A DNA stretch of 64,000 bases from Dasypus novemcinctus (GCF_030445035.2 NC_080680.1:116524228-116588227); one strand, 5' to 3'; counted from the stretch's first letter, positions 1-12,572 are shown. Notes: a model not told the origin generated them from the sequence alone. Translations and numbers: made by a program.

Positions 1-44
1 TAGCAAACCCGATGTTTCTATTATCCTTCCCTGCAAAACAAATG

Positions 45-420
45 AACAAACATCCACACGGAGCACACTTCTTCTGTTCTATTTATGGTGTTGAATAAGT
101 CATTTACCCAACATCTACCAATTACTGTGTTAACTACTGCTGATACGATGATAAAGATACAACCCTTTCCCTTAGTATCCTCTCAGTCTAATTAGGGAAA
201 TATAGCGGTATTTGTTATTTATAAGACGGGAAGAATAAACCTCGGTGTGGTCTGGGAGGGGATTACCAAGGGCTTCCTGGAAAAGTTGATATCAGAACAG
301 AATTTGGAAGGTTATAAGGAGATATACTGATTTAGAGGCTTTATACCTCACATTTTAGGCACTGTGGAAGGTTTTTTACTGGGAGAAAACAATATCAATA
401 TGACTTGATTATTTTAAAAA
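45..420 (+). repeat. Ancient mammalian interspersed repeat, diverged
   Basis: The stretch reads like the common old mammalian repeat that opens with an 'attcattcaacaaatatttattgag'-type segment and continues with 'ggcttcctggaaaag' and 'aaggat' blocks. Here the recognisable pieces are the GAATAAGTCATTTACCCAAC start, a 'cagtctaattaggg' block and 'agggcttcctggaaaag' near 270-285. I cannot name the family with certainty. Similar decayed copies occur near 8735-8925, 18880-19580, 47290-47420 and 58790-59180. Confidence 0.45.
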
Positions 421-1110
421 ATCGCTTTGACGGTATTGGAGAGAAGAGATTGAAATAAAACTAAAAACTGACAATGACAAGGGAGAAGTTTGCGTGCTGA
501 GCTAGTAAGACGAACTGAAGTGGGTATTGCTTGAGTTAGAGCGTCCCCTGGTGTCTGCCGCATGGTATAACTAGTCAGAGAATTCGATAGAACGTCATAG
601 TTGAAACTAATTTGAGATTATTGAGAAAATAGGAAAATGAGCTTTTAGCTGAGATCATAATGTGGCCTTGCAGGCGTTTAATTAATGTCTTCCGCTTACA
701 TATTTTAGAACCTCCTGGGAGCAACATCCAACATGTATTCATAAAAGGCACTGAGGCTCAGCTCGTTTCAGTGATCTCGAGAGGATTCATGTGCATAGTT
801 ACAAGCGTCAGCGAAGTGACACAAGAAATAAGCGGGGCTGGGAGGATTTCCTTAACAAGTTATTGACCTCCCCTAAGGAAGGCAATCATGCATCTCTGGA
901 TGAACTAAGTCTGGCTAAAAAAATCATTACATTTCCCCTAGGATGACTCACGATTGAGGGAAAGGCGATGCTTATCTCCTGATAAGCGACGCTAAGGCTC
1001 GTGATGAAAACGGAGCCACGTTTTCTAGAGACGAAAGGACGTTTACCCGGGATTAGGATTAGTGCATAGGAAGGTATGGTCACTTGGCTCCGGGGAATTT
1101 GGGTTTTATT
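420..1110. other. AT-rich segment with unusually retained CpG
   Basis: I count about 26 CpG dinucleotides in roughly 690 bases although GC content is only in the low forties, close to the number expected without depletion. The rest of the window is strongly CpG-poor. No repeat family was recognised. The segment ends at a TTTTA/TTTCG-type simple repeat. It could be an unmethylated regulatory edge of a gene lying left of the window, a recent insertion, or chance. Confidence 0.5.
948..1004 (+). other. Predicted RNA/DNA hairpin in the CpG-retaining segment
   Basis: GCTTATC at 970-976 pairs perfectly with GATAAGC at 981-987 around a TCCT loop. An outer GCG/CGC pair (965-967 with 990-992) and a further TCACGA/TCGTGA pair (948-953 with 999-1004) extend it. 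Three nested perfect arms in under 60 bases are suggestive, but I recognise no known snoRNA, Y RNA, vault RNA or microRNA here, so a function is not claimed. Confidence 0.35.
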
Positions 1111-1150
1111 TTATTTTATTTCGTTTTGTTTCATTTCATTTATTTTATTT
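1104..1150 (+). repeat. (TTTTA)n-like simple repeat
   Basis: Runs of TTTTATTTTATTTTATTT followed by imperfect TTTCG/TTTTG/TTTCA units. It may be the decayed tail of a minus-strand retroposon. Confidence 0.8.
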
Positions 1151-2860
1151 GAAAGAGGCTTTAGATTACATAAATGTTACATCGAAAATATAGGGGGATT
1201 CATCTGGGTGTTTTAAACGTCTTCAGAGCTCCTCTCAAGATCTAGAATTCATGCTAGTCCCTTGGATATGGGGGAAAGATTGGGGTCCTCTGAAGTAACC
1301 TCCTCACCGCAATCCACACTGACCCGCTCTCCAAGTAGCGAGGCTGCTCTCTGAGTCCCAGGAGCACAGCCACTTAGTAAGCTTTCATTCACATTTCTTG
1401 AACTGGGACACCAGCAAAGCAGATAACTTTCGGCTGGTGTTGCCAGCTGGGTGCACAGAACTGTGGTTTAAACTGCTTCTCCCAGAGTGGAGAAGGCATT
1501 GCCGCATACCTGGGTGGGCAGGGACCTCAAGGCCTGAAGACCTTGGACTGGGTGTCCTTTCTGCTTTCCAGTTGATGTTTTTTGCTCGGTCAGGGTGCTC
1601 TAAAGCTGGTATAGATGCTAAGGCAAGAAAGAAGGGAAAAAATATGTCTAAGGAGAGCTCTTAGGAGCAAACCAAGAATGGCTAGGCAAAGAAGTATGGC
1701 CAAAGAAATCATCCAAACAAAAGGTGATTTGCGGCCTGAACCAAAAGCACGGGGGAAACCCAGGAAGTCTGAAATTCAGGGGAGTGAACAAGTAACTGTG
1801 GCTCCACGTGGGCAGAAGGGAAGGCTGGAGTAGGGAGCAGAATGGCCCCAAGTGGGTAGCATTTTGCATGTTTCTGGAAGCATGGAGAATTTAACCACTT
1901 TAGGTCTGATAAGGAAACACTAATGCTGGCCTACCCTATGTAGAAATTGGGACATAGCTCTACACGTGAACTCTATACTTCCACATTATTCTTAGAGTTC
2001 CCTATTCCTGGGCTGTTTAATTTTTAAGCTCTACAATGTTATAATGCCCTGTGGCCACTAGATGGAGGCAGAGACTAGCTTGTCTTTCCCGGAGAACGCT
2101 CTATTAAAAAGATTTCTCAAAAAATGAGAACATTAATTCACTGGTTTCTGTTTCTTTTACCTACTGTTGTTGATATTTATAAGAGCCTAAAATAATTGTT
2201 TAATTTTAAAATGTTTTGTTTTATTTGTTCAAAAACACTTTAAAATAAAATAAGAGCATGGAAAAGAATTGAGTAGGGTCATGTCAAAGTTAAAATACTA
2301 AGAATTGGTTCTGATGTTCAGATCAGCGCTGTGGAGAATAAGAATACTAGAAGGTTTCATGCCCGCTCTTGAACTTATCAATAGCTCTTACTCTAATACA
2401 TCAATCAATAGTTTGATGGCCTCACAGTTGCAGAGGGTAAGAGATGGGAAAGCTCTTTGAGTGGTGCCTATGGCTCTACCGCTCATCCAGCTTCTGCTTT
2501 GTGTGAGCAGGGAAGCTCAAGATAAGCTAGTGATGGGTTCAATGACAAGGGATTGCTGCAGGCAAGGCAGAACCCTGCCGTAGGGTCCCTGTGGCATTGT
2601 GTGGTGACCTGCCTCAACAAGACAGACACCATTGTTCCCAGGGTAGGACTTCTAAAGGGGCTTTGAAACTGTTTACCTGGAGGAGATGATAAGTATCCTC
2701 TAGCTGGTTTCTTTTTTAGGAGATCAATGGAAAGTTGTTAATTCATTACACGTGATGGCCAACAAGGCCCCTGTGTGGACATATACAAAATGTATCCTTG
2801 AATCTTTATGTAAAGATGCAATAAGAAATAGTCTGTTCTTTTTTCTTTTCCAACCATGCT
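1151..2860. other. Unassigned intergenic sequence
   Basis: Around 1380-1850 GC content rises slightly and two overlapping plus-strand open frames of 88 and 72 codons occur. Neither shows a recognisable domain and they overlap in different frames, so I do not call a gene. Below 2000 the sequence becomes AT-rich and featureless. Confidence 0.5.
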
Positions 2861-2861
2861 T

Positions 2862-2905
2862 CCCTTCTTCTTCCCTCCCTCCCTCCCTTCTTTTCTTCTT
2901 TTTGT
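2862..2905 (+). repeat. Pyrimidine-rich low-complexity tract
   Basis: A CCCTTCTTCTTCCCTCCCTC-type run of pure pyrimidines followed by TTCTTTTTG. Confidence 0.8.
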
Positions 2906-5900
2906 AATTTTTTAAAAAATATTTATAATGATGCCTGGCTTACATCTATTACAAGACTGGCAAATATACAAATCAGTAGAAAATGGGGTGGGGGGCATAA
3001 AGTAGGAAAGGATAGAAAAGGAAGCTAATAACTGATTGAGATATTAGCACTCCAATTTCATGCTTTAAAAAAAAGTGGCAACATTGAGCCTCATTAAGTT
3101 ATGAATGCCAAAGTTCCCTAAAACAGATACTCTGTAACAGATATTCTCTTAGTCAAAAGACCCATTTTAAAAAAATTTTTTTTGAAGGACACTAGCTGCT
3201 TTCCTTTTAGGCAAGCTCCCTGTGCTTTCATTTGAGTTTTGTTAGTCATTCATGGTGAAACCCACAAGTGAATGATAAGAAAGCAGCTGGACTGGCCCCT
3301 AGGAAGAATGTTCAAAAAGAGAACGTTAGTCAGCAACTCTGCTTTAGCAAGCACACGAGTCAAGTGTGATTTTATTGTACTTGGATTTGGGTGTTGAATT
3401 AAATTTGCCTTCACAAGATGCATTATTGGTGTCAAGTATGGTTAGGAAAAAAAGTTCTGCTCATTCAACATGTACAATGAACCTTTGAAGAATACTTTCC
3501 AGTTTTCAGCACGGAGAACTCAGAACTGAAGAAGGCATTGTCTCTGCTTTCAGGAGGATCAACCGTGGAATTGAGCTTGTTCAACAACCTGTTGCACACC
3601 CGTGCATAACAGCAGCCTGAAGGACAACCTGCGCCTCCCCTGAGACCAGTGCCAGAACCCAGGACAGGGGCCAGACACTCTGCATGTGGCTGAAAGGACC
3701 CCATGCCAGCTTGGGGGTAGTTGGTGTCCACTTGCCATGGCCTCTTTTCTCCAACCACATTGACTGTTCTGCTGGTCATGACCACAAGGCAGAACTGCTG
3801 CAGGAAAACTCCTGGACACATCTTTGAACATATTTACTGAGTCTTCTTGCCATTATGATTAGCATCTTCTTCCCCAACGAAGGACAATTCTGAATGTCCT
3901 CTGTTAACCACAGTGTGCTCATTATTTCTCCAATTCATCAGTATCCTCAAATAACACTACTCATATACTTAACTCTTCTTTCACTGGCTTAGATTTATTT
4001 TCAAAACTCTCAGGTTTGCTTTATTCAACAGCTTTTACTATATTAAACAATGTACTTTTTTACTATTTTTTTTTACTTTTTTTACTATTTTACTATATTA
4101 AACAATGTACTTTTTTTATAGTATGATAATTTTATAATTTACTCATGTAACAGAGTCACATTTCTCTAGGGAAAAAAAATGTCTTCTTAGTTTTTATGCC
4201 AGAGTAATTATGCTTCTGCAGAGGTACCCTGTTTTTCATGCACTCTGACACTGGAGTAAGTGTGAAACAAAGCTGAAGAGCCTGATAAAGAATGGCTAGG
4301 CAAAATTTTTTTCCCTAAAAACTATAAGAGCCCTTGTACTGGGACATAGCCAGAAATGGAGGTCCACATTCTAATATAAGGAACAGTCCAAACCTTCAGG
4401 TAGTCATGCAGGGTGAAAATGGCATCTCATTTGTTTGCCCTCACCACTGTGTCTTTGTATTCACCAGATTGTTGCTACTATAGAAATACTTGTTCACTGA
4501 CACATGATGCATTGAATGGAATGCAATGGAATGGAATAAGTTGAATAGAATTTAATCAAATTGGATTAAAAGTGGGTAATCCAGTAGTTTGGGGATTTGA
4601 AGACCTTATTAAGAACAGCAAATGAACAATAATTCATTTGACAAATGATTTGCAGGCAGGTCATAGAAGACTACAATTTCTGATGATTTTATTAATATTA
4701 TTAACATTAATTTTAAGAATAATTTTTAGAATTAAAAATTGTGGTCCTTCAAAATAAAATAAAAGCATATTTGTCAGACTGTAAATCAATAAATCAGGAA
4801 AACTTATATCATGGAGCCAAACTTAACTTCTCTATGACCCTAATTTCCTATTAACTCACCATAAGGCCTAACAGTGTGCTGCCTACTAGCACATGGCATT
4901 AATGCACATTGAGCCAGTGCTCAGGAACCATTTATCAACTTAAAATTGAAGGAGAAATGTCTGAAATTTAGTCTCAAATCAAAATCAATGGAGAATCGTT
5001 CTTAATCAAAGCTTTATACCAATAAAACAGGTTTAAAGCTGTCATTCAACATGAATTGAGTTCCTACTATGTACCCAATATTATTCTATCCAAACTTAGG
5101 AAGCAACTTCCTTTTCTTAACTTTACTCATTATTTTAAAATAACAATAATTCTGGCTATAACTGATGCAAAAAATATTGTGTATTAATAGAGGTAAAGGA
5201 GTTTCTTTTATAAAGCTCATTAGAAATAAAATTCTTCCCACAGTAAGAAATAGCAAATAATTTTTAGACTCTAATATTCTTTAAGTCCATAAAAATTGAT
5301 ATCATGAATATTTCTATTAGGAAGTATGTGCAGTAGTTGATTTATTTAAGAGCTTAGTAAAAAGTCATTTCAAAGAGACTCAATACACAGAGGACATTAA
5401 TTATAGCAAGAGGTCTTTTGATATTGACATCATGTTTGTGCTAAGGTCATAGACTCTTATTATAATTTAAATGTTTTGACATGTGCCGACATGTTTAACT
5501 TGCAGAGACACATTTAAAGATTTCTGTAAATCATCTACCAAAGGTGAAGAGAAGAATACACAGAGCACCAGGTGTCCTTGAGAAATGACCGTGCCAGTTA
5601 TTATGGAGTTGCATGACAAGCAGTCAAAGTTGTTAGTGCTTTTGCAGAGGATAATGAGAAGTTTTCACATGTCCTAGTAGCACCAGCAAGTATTGGTGCT
5701 ACCAGTGCTACAGGTGCCATAATAGGTGCTGTCAATGTTTGTAAATAAAACTCTTTTGTTTTGGAATCTCATAGGACTCAGTACACAATAACCAAGAGTT
5801 TAATAATATACAGACATAACCTGACAATTTGCAAACTAGTATAAAGATTAATGACTGAGCTATGGGCAATGTCCAAACCTTTCTAAACTGACCAGGCTAG

Positions 5901-6100
5901 CGTAAGAGAAAGCTGTCATTGAATCATCTGCAGTGTGGTTATTCTTGTTCATGAACAGTGGTTTTATCTGCTTCACAAAGTACAATTTTCTAGTAAAAAT
6001 CACACTACAGTTTTAATATTGTCTAAGATATGCTTTATTCAAAAGACACAGGGTCTGATCACCAGAAAAGCACACAGCACTGGGGAATGGGAAAGACAGT
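2906..6100. other. Unassigned AT-rich intergenic sequence
   Basis: No gene recognised. Contents worth noting: a minus-strand pair of overlapping open frames at 3465-3831, a 28-bp local duplication with 55-bp spacing at 4033-4115, and a short GGAAT-like run at about 4515-4535. The remainder looks like neutrally evolving mammalian DNA. Confidence 0.5.
4033..4115 (+). repeat. Local direct duplication, 28-bp units 55 bp apart
   Basis: Positions 4033-4060 and 4088-4115 carry the same TTTTACTATATTAAACAATG unit followed by TACTTTTT. The spacer is a T-rich TACTATTTT run, which suggests replication slippage. Confidence 0.9.
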
Positions 6101-6515
6101 TGGTGTTAGTGGTTGAATTGCAACCCTCAAGAAGATGTACTGAAGTCCTCATTCCCAGGGCCTCAGTATGTGAGCTTACTCAGAAATAGTTATTAGAGGT
6201 GGAATTAGGCAGGCTAAGATGAGGTCGAGGTCATACTGGACCTCGTGGTGGGTGTCTAATCCAACATGACTAGACAGAAGAGGGGAGAACGCCATGTGAC
6301 AACCGGGGCAAAGAGAACATTAAGGTTCTCTGCAAACCACCTGCTTAAAGGCTCAGGGCAGGCTTCTCCCTAACAGATTTCAGAGGGAGCATGGTCCTGC
6401 TGACACATTGATTTTGGCCTTCCAACCTCGGAAAATGTGAGAAAATAAATTTCTGTCTTTTAAGACCCCTGTATGTGTGGTACTTTGTTAAAGCAGTCAT
6501 TGGAAACTAAGAGAG
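6098..6515 (+). mobile_element. MLT1-like MaLR solo LTR
   Basis: Shows the hallmark order of MLT1-type LTRs: 'gttgaattgcaaccc', 'gatgtactgaagtcctcat', 'cctcagtatgtgagcttact', 'gggagaacgccatgtgac', 'gattttggccttccaacct', then AATAAA in 'gagaaaataaatttctgt' and 'gtggtactttgtta'. The poly(A) signal near the right end fits the R region of an LTR in plus orientation. Subfamily not resolved. Confidence 0.75.
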
Positions 6516-7290
6516 TTGACAACATCTTTGTTGAAATATTCCTCAAGAACGTCTTATTCCTTTGCTCTGATTCTTTGTTAACGAGCAAACTTCTGATTGT
6601 ATCCTCTTCCCAAGTACCTAAGTACCTGATATCTGGGAAGATTTGTTGGAACGATTTACTCTTCCATGGTAAATTAACAAGTCGGCTGGTGTCTGCTTTA
6701 CAATCTGTATCTGGAGAATTAGGCTGTTGTGACCTAGTCCCTGTGTGACTGGTTAACTCTTTGTACCCTGACAAGTTCAAATTTCTGGGACTGAAAAGTC
6801 AAGGGCCAGACTCTCAGTCCAAGAGACTCTGAGACTCTGTTTGGGCCCTCTGTTTGTCTGCCTCTCTGCTATTTTAGCTATGATCTTTCCCAAGTCAAAA
6901 TTCCCTCATCCATGACCAGCCATCATTTTATATGTAACTTTAAGCATCCAAGCTTTCGGAAACAATTTTCATCTTTAAGACATAGCTATCAAATTAAAAA
7001 TTCATGGATGAATCAAGGTCTCCTATAAATCCTTCTAATTTGCAAAATATGCTTTCATACTACACTTCTTAGTATGCCAGTTAGTTCTTCTGGTAAGGTC
7101 CACCATGTAAAGCTGGCTCAAACAACTAACACATCCTCTCCATGCCCCATCTCTTTCCATGATTTACAACAGAAAGTATTCATTCCCTATGCAACTGTTC
7201 GGAATATGAACAACAGAGTAACAATTTTGTGATTTATTACTGTGAGTTAGCTATTCTGTATATTTTCACATAGATTTTATGGTCTAATTA
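6516..7290. other. Unassigned intergenic sequence
   Basis: Two antisense-overlapping open frames of about 90-106 codons (6460-6780) begin in the LTR tail and carry no recognisable domain. Nothing else seen. Confidence 0.5.
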
Positions 7291-7440
7291 GCTCTTTACC
7301 TGTTTTACAATTTACAGATGATGTAACAGATGCTTTTGATAAAAGTAACTTGCTCAAACTCAGGCAGTGGAATATCTATGATTTCAACCTAAGTTTTATT
7401 GATTCCAAGATCCATACCCTTTATGATAAGTCCTGCCATT
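7290..7440 (-). repeat. MIR SINE fragment
   Basis: Contains the reverse-complement MIR core: 'ttttacaatttacagatgatgtaacag' corresponds to 'ttttacagatgaggaaactgag', followed by 'aagtaacttgctcaaactcaggcag'. Confidence 0.65.
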
Positions 7441-8734
7441 TCTCTAATTTATTAAAGGAGCTTTAATAAGGATCCTATCTTTTCTACTACAATAACTTTC
7501 TGATCATGAAAACTCCTACATTGCAAATGTTACAGTAGGATAGATGTTACCAATTAAGATAATGAATTACAGAATGTAGGATCTAGTAATTGAACTGATT
7601 TAGAATTCTTAATAGACCTCCATTTAACTAAAAGATTTTTGACTATTAATTAACTCAGCTATGGTTGGACTGGGTTGATTGTGGCTTAATTGCTGTAGGG
7701 CCCTTCACTTTGGATGTCTTTTCACAACAAAGTTGAGTTCAATAACTGGTGTATGTGAAGGGCTACTAGATTTATCATTTAGGTTTTATTTTCTCATTAA
7801 TTGTTGGGCGAAATGCCTGTGTGTATGTCTGTGTGTAATGCATTGGTGTTGTAGAAAACAGTCTTTTAAAGTTCTTGCTGTGATTTATCATTATTAAGTT
7901 TCCCTTTCTTGTAAGAGGATTAAGCATCCATGACTTTTCTCATATGACACGCAGTACCTTCTGAAGACAAGTATTTAATATATATCTCTACCTTGTTGAC
8001 ATTAGTCTTGGCCATGTGATTTGCTTTGGCCAATGGCATGTGGGATTGTGTGATCTATGTCATGAAAGAGCTAAAGCTTTGGAAACCATTTTGAGTTTTG
8101 GCCAATCCCTTCTCTTACTATTTACTTCTTTTATCTCATACGTATATCCCAGATAAAAGCCACTCCTTCATTCAAGGTCCTGGAATGAACAAGTATTTGG
8201 AGGAAAGCATTAATTGATTCATAGCCATTGATGTGTAAAGAACAAGAAATTTTCATGGAAAACCCTTGCAGATTGGGGTTGTTTGTTTCCACCACATAAC
8301 TTAGTAAAGCTGACTTATGCAGTGACCCAGAGAATAAGATCTATTTTATAGCTGACCAAGTACATACAAATGTGTGTGAGTAAAGCAGGCTTGGCCATTT
8401 ATATCCTGAAATTTAATTTTAGTTAAAATTCATCTGGAAACAGTTTGCCTTGATTAGCTTAGAAATATGTGAGCTTTAATGTTTGGTTTTCCTTATTAGC
8501 AATGTTTTCTTAACCCAAAATATCAGTTGTATTGCACTTTTTCTGCTTCACCAAAAGCTACTGTATTTTTCTTACCAATCACTTCTGTTTATAGAAAGTA
8601 TACCCTACATCTGACTGAAATCGAGCAACTCTGAAGCATCAGAACATCTTCAAAATTATTTTAAATTAAAGCAATGAAATTAAAACTGACATTTACAATA
8701 TTTGAATTTTCTTAATATTGATACATTGTAAGAT
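7441..8734. other. Unassigned AT-rich intergenic sequence
   Basis: No gene, RNA or clear repeat recognised on either strand. Confidence 0.5.
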
Positions 8735-9935
8735 ATGTATGGTGACTATTATTCATTCAATCTCTCACTCATACATTTGTTTATTCATTCCTCATTTACT
8801 ATAATCATTATTCATCAAATCCTCAAGTGCCTATACCAAGTCAGATTAGTGAATGCAAGATCAATATGACATGACCCTTGCTCTCAATAGTTTAAGGTCT
8901 AACGGGAGAGAGAAAAAAAGAAATAGACAGTTGATCCCCATTATTCTGTATTTGCAAATTTACCAACTTGCTAAAACTTACTTGAAATTTGAAAAACTAG
9001 GCTCATAGCTTTCCCATAGTAATTTGCAGACATATGGAGAGAGACAAAAAAAAGAAAAAAAAGAAAAAATTAGAATCATCTGGCACTTATGCTCCCAGTT
9101 GAGGTCAAACAAGGCAATGCACTGCCTTCTTGTTAAGCACTCACATTGTAAGCAAGTATCCTTTTCATGGTATATTTATTTCCCATATTTTTCACATTTT
9201 TTTGTGTGTTTTTTTGTGATTTTGTTGTTTAATATTGCCCCCAAGTGCTGTCTAATGTTCTAAGTGCAAGAAGGTTGGAATGTGCCTTATGGAGAAAATA
9301 CGTGCGTTAGATGAGCTTGGGTCAGGCATGAGTTCTATTGCTGTTGGCTGTGAATTCAATATTAACAAATCAACAATATATATGCAAAAAGGCACCTTTA
9401 AACAGAAACACATATAAAATAAGATTATGTATCAATCGTTTGATGAAACTTTTATGACTCAGGAAAACCTATACTTCTAGAGGCAGTGGTTCAGTATTTG
9501 TTAATTCAGTGTTTGTGGTAACTTGATAGAATATAGCTACCATGAATAATGGGAATTAACTGTGATTATATGAAACACGTTGCTGCAATCATATGAACAA
9601 ATCGACCAGAGGTGGGAACAATGAATCACCTGGGATAGTGAGAAGAGAGAGCTTCACCAGGGAGGAAGTATCATTTGGCTCAGGTATTAAAGGATGGATT
9701 GCAGTTTGCTAGGTAAAGAACTGAATTCAAGAAAGGGCTTTGCAGGTAGTACAAACAGATTCCGCAGAGGTATTGGTATGTGAAAAATGGTCCCAAGCCC
9801 ATGGAATGACATGATGTGGCTTTGTAATTATGAGCACTTCGGCTGTAGAGTAAGGTAGGTAGCTTGAAAGTCGGGGTCAGATCACAGTGCTTGCCCAGCT
9901 GACATGCTTGACTCCTTACTGCTTCCATGTTTTCT
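8735..9935 (+). repeat. Ancient mammalian repeat interrupted by a Tigger-like element
   Basis: Left arm 8735-8927 ('ttcattcaatctctcactcat', 'gcctataccaagtcag', 'cttgctctcaatagtttaaggtc') and right arm 9563-9935 ('cttcaccagggaggaagta', 'gcaggtagtacaaacag') read as one old interspersed repeat of the same unnamed type as at the start of the window. The DNA transposon at 8928-9562 sits between the two arms. Confidence 0.5.
8928..9562 (-). mobile_element. Tigger-like (pogo/mariner) non-autonomous DNA transposon
   Basis: Terminal inverted repeats are visible: the left end CAGTTGATCCCCATTATTC matches the reverse complement of the right end GAATAATGGGAATTAACTG with about two mismatches. Internal blocks such as 'gttctattgctgttggctg' and 'ttaaacagaaacacatataa' match the non-coding Tigger-type sequence familiar from mammalian genomes. 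No transposase frame remains. A purine-rich A/G insertion or expansion lies near 9040-9070. Confidence 0.75.
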
Positions 9936-10144
9936 GTCACTGAGGAACTTCCAATCTAAAGGAGAGACTCGATGAGACACATTGAGGTCTTCCTTCATTA
10001 AGTAGGCTGTAATTTTAAAGTCTGCTTATCCTATGTCCTGGACTTTGATTAGTCTCTGCTTCTGATCACTTTCAATGTATTCTGTGGGAAAGAATGGACC
10101 ATTATAATTCACACTGAACAGTTTTTAGATGAAAGTTTGTGAGT

Positions 10145-10280
10145 ATGTGGTTATCAGAAAAATCTGGAGAGCTTGCTGAGAAGGTAGATTCCTGTATCCT
10201 GGGATTCTGACCTCATAGATCTGAAGTTAATATACAGGAATCTAAATTTTTAACAAGTATTCTGCAAGATTCTTATACAC
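10145..10280. mobile_element. MER5-like hAT fragment
   Basis: 'aatctggagagcttgctgag', 'ctgggattctgacctcatag' and 'ctaaatttttaacaagtatt' follow the order of blocks in MER5-type Charlie elements. Ends are not defined. Confidence 0.45.
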
Positions 10281-10729
10281 ATAAATAGAGGGACCCTTAC
10301 CCTATAGGATAAAAGTCAAAATGATATAGTTACAATGATTAACTGGAACCTTCATGTAATTCAAACATTTTCTTCATTTTAAGAGAAAATAAACTACAAG
10401 AAAATATATTGATCAACATTAATATAGAATTAAAGACCAGTTTCTAGATAGAGATGACTATATACTACTTGGGTTAAGATTAATTCAATTTATGTATTCT
10501 TCTTATGTATACCAGAGCAGGGATTAAAAACGACAGCCCATTAGATTGGAATTTGCCCATAGAACTGTTTGTTTTGTCCTATAGTCTAATTTCTAAAAGT
10601 TTGAGTTAATTTCCAACACTTAAATACTGCAATATTTTCTATAAAATATTGTATGCACACAAAGCACTATGCAGTTGGACATGTGCAGGGGAAGCTTCTT
10701 ATGGAAAAATAAGCCAGGTTCTGTAGTTT
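10281..10729. other. Unassigned intergenic sequence
   Basis: AT-rich, nothing recognised. Confidence 0.5.
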
Positions 10730-11180
10730 ACCATATTCCTCACCCAACCTGCTTCATCCTGGGATCTTGCATGGCCCAAAGAGTTTGGCCTGTCTCCCTG
10801 CAGGAAGGCAAACCCACATCTGACCATTACATGGCTTAGAGTTCCCTCACCTGCTCTTTGCCCAATTCTCTTCATGCTCAAGCATTGCCAAATATCAGGA
10901 GGTGGTTGGAGATCCTATGCCTTCATGCCTCTGTGTCTTTGCACGTGCTCTTCCTTCCAGCCAAAAGGTCCTTGTCAACCTTATATTCTTGGTAAGCATT
11001 TAAGACCCACTGTGAGTAGCATCCCAAATGTGCCCTCCTCCCTGACTACTCCCAGACCAGGTAAGAGAGAATTCCTCCTCTACGCTCACTAACAACTTTG
11101 TGCAAAACTCCCTTGTAATTCTTATCACATTGTTCTATAATCAGCTATTTACTTGACTATCCATGAGCTCCTTCAGTACT
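10730..11180 (+). repeat. L2 LINE 3'-region fragment
   Basis: 'gcctctgtgtctttgcacg', 'gctcttccttccagcc', 'cattgttctataatcagc' and 'ctatccatgagctcc' follow the L2 ORF/3' order. A second L2-type 3' end lies at 13090-13215. Divergence is high, as expected for L2. Confidence 0.6.
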
Positions 11181-12567
11181 TAACTTTCAAAAAAAGGCTT
11201 TTACCAAGACTTGATATGGAAAGTATCCTACGAAACTCACAGTTAATAGAGGATCCAATAAAGCCACAGTCCCCTTTCTTAATTATTTTAGTAGCAGAAA
11301 GTATGAGATTACTTTAGAAGAATGCATAACCGTTTTACTTTACCCAGAAATCTTTATAAGGAGTTCATTAAGTAGGTGGAGTGTGTTCTTCATTTCGTTG
11401 TTGTGATTATGTTCTGAAATGAAGTTGAATATATTACAGGAGACCTAAAAACCTACTTCATTAAAAATCCTCCCTATTCAAACATACTACAGTTATACCT
11501 TAGCTGGATTCCATTTGTGTTAATTTCTCAGAAGAAAATCATGTTCCTTATTTGACTATAGCCTTATCTAACATTGAAGTCATTTAACTCTGAATTTTGT
11601 TTACTCTCTTTTGGGTAAAATAGTCTATTGCCACCTTCATAATAATGCCAGGCTCAGCTTTTTCCTCTCATTTTCAAAATTCATTTCCCCCAGATATCAT
11701 TTAACTTATTTTTCCTTTTCTTGAACGTACTTATTAATTTCTCCCTCTTTTTCTGGCCATATGCCATAAGGATTTTAATTTATTCTATAATACTTGCATG
11801 CTATGATTTTCTTTAATTTATTCTGTCTATACTCTTGGCTTATTTAATTCAAGATAACATTTGGGAAATGGATATGGTTTGCATAAAGGATGCTATGCAA
11901 ATAAATTATGTTGCTTCCAACTGCCAGAATGGGTAAGCAAACCTTGCAAAGTCATTTTAACAAAGTCCATTGGCAAACAATGAGAACATTTCTGACTAAT
12001 GTAGGTTAAGGCTACACTGGAAGTCATTAGTGCATTTCAAACCCACTTTCACACTTCAAGTTTTAAAAGTAATGCTGGGTTTAAATGCTTGAAATTACCC
12101 TTTCAGCACCAGTTCCAAAAAGAATGTGCAAATCTGGCCTTGTTTGGCTGATTGTTCTCTGTCCAGATGGAATTGTGCGTGGGAATTTACAGAGCATTAC
12201 AAGCTTTGAGGTCCAGTGATTGTACCGTGATGTTTCACAGATCAAATTCCTGTCCTTCATGAATTGCCAATATGATAGCATTTAATTTCTTGAGAATAAC
12301 TTCAACTCCATTAAAAGTAACCGGGTGAATTAATTTAAAGCATATTTTTGGAAGCTGTTAGGAGATAGTAAAAGGCCCAAGGGAATGGAGAGGCAAGGTT
12401 AGACATAGTGGTACAGAATGGAATAGAGAGCAGAGAGGAAAGTGTTTTATAATTTCCCCACCCCCAGAAACAAGGGGAGAGAGAGGCTACAGAGGAGTGA
12501 CCAGCTGGAATGTTTTTTTCCACTTCTATTACTCTCTCTTCCCTCTCTGTGCTTTTTTCATTCATAG
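11181..12567. other. Unassigned AT-rich intergenic sequence
   Basis: No gene or clear repeat recognised. Two minus-strand frames of 66 and 76 codons (12081-12565) have no domain signature. Confidence 0.5.
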
Positions 12568-12572
12568 GACAT

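Noticed and set aside
5616..5748. Short plus frame rich in Ala, Gly, Ser and Thr, with repeated GGTGCT-like units
   Set aside because: Only about 43 codons, preceded by stops in the same frame, and no protein family recognised; likely chance or a very small relic.
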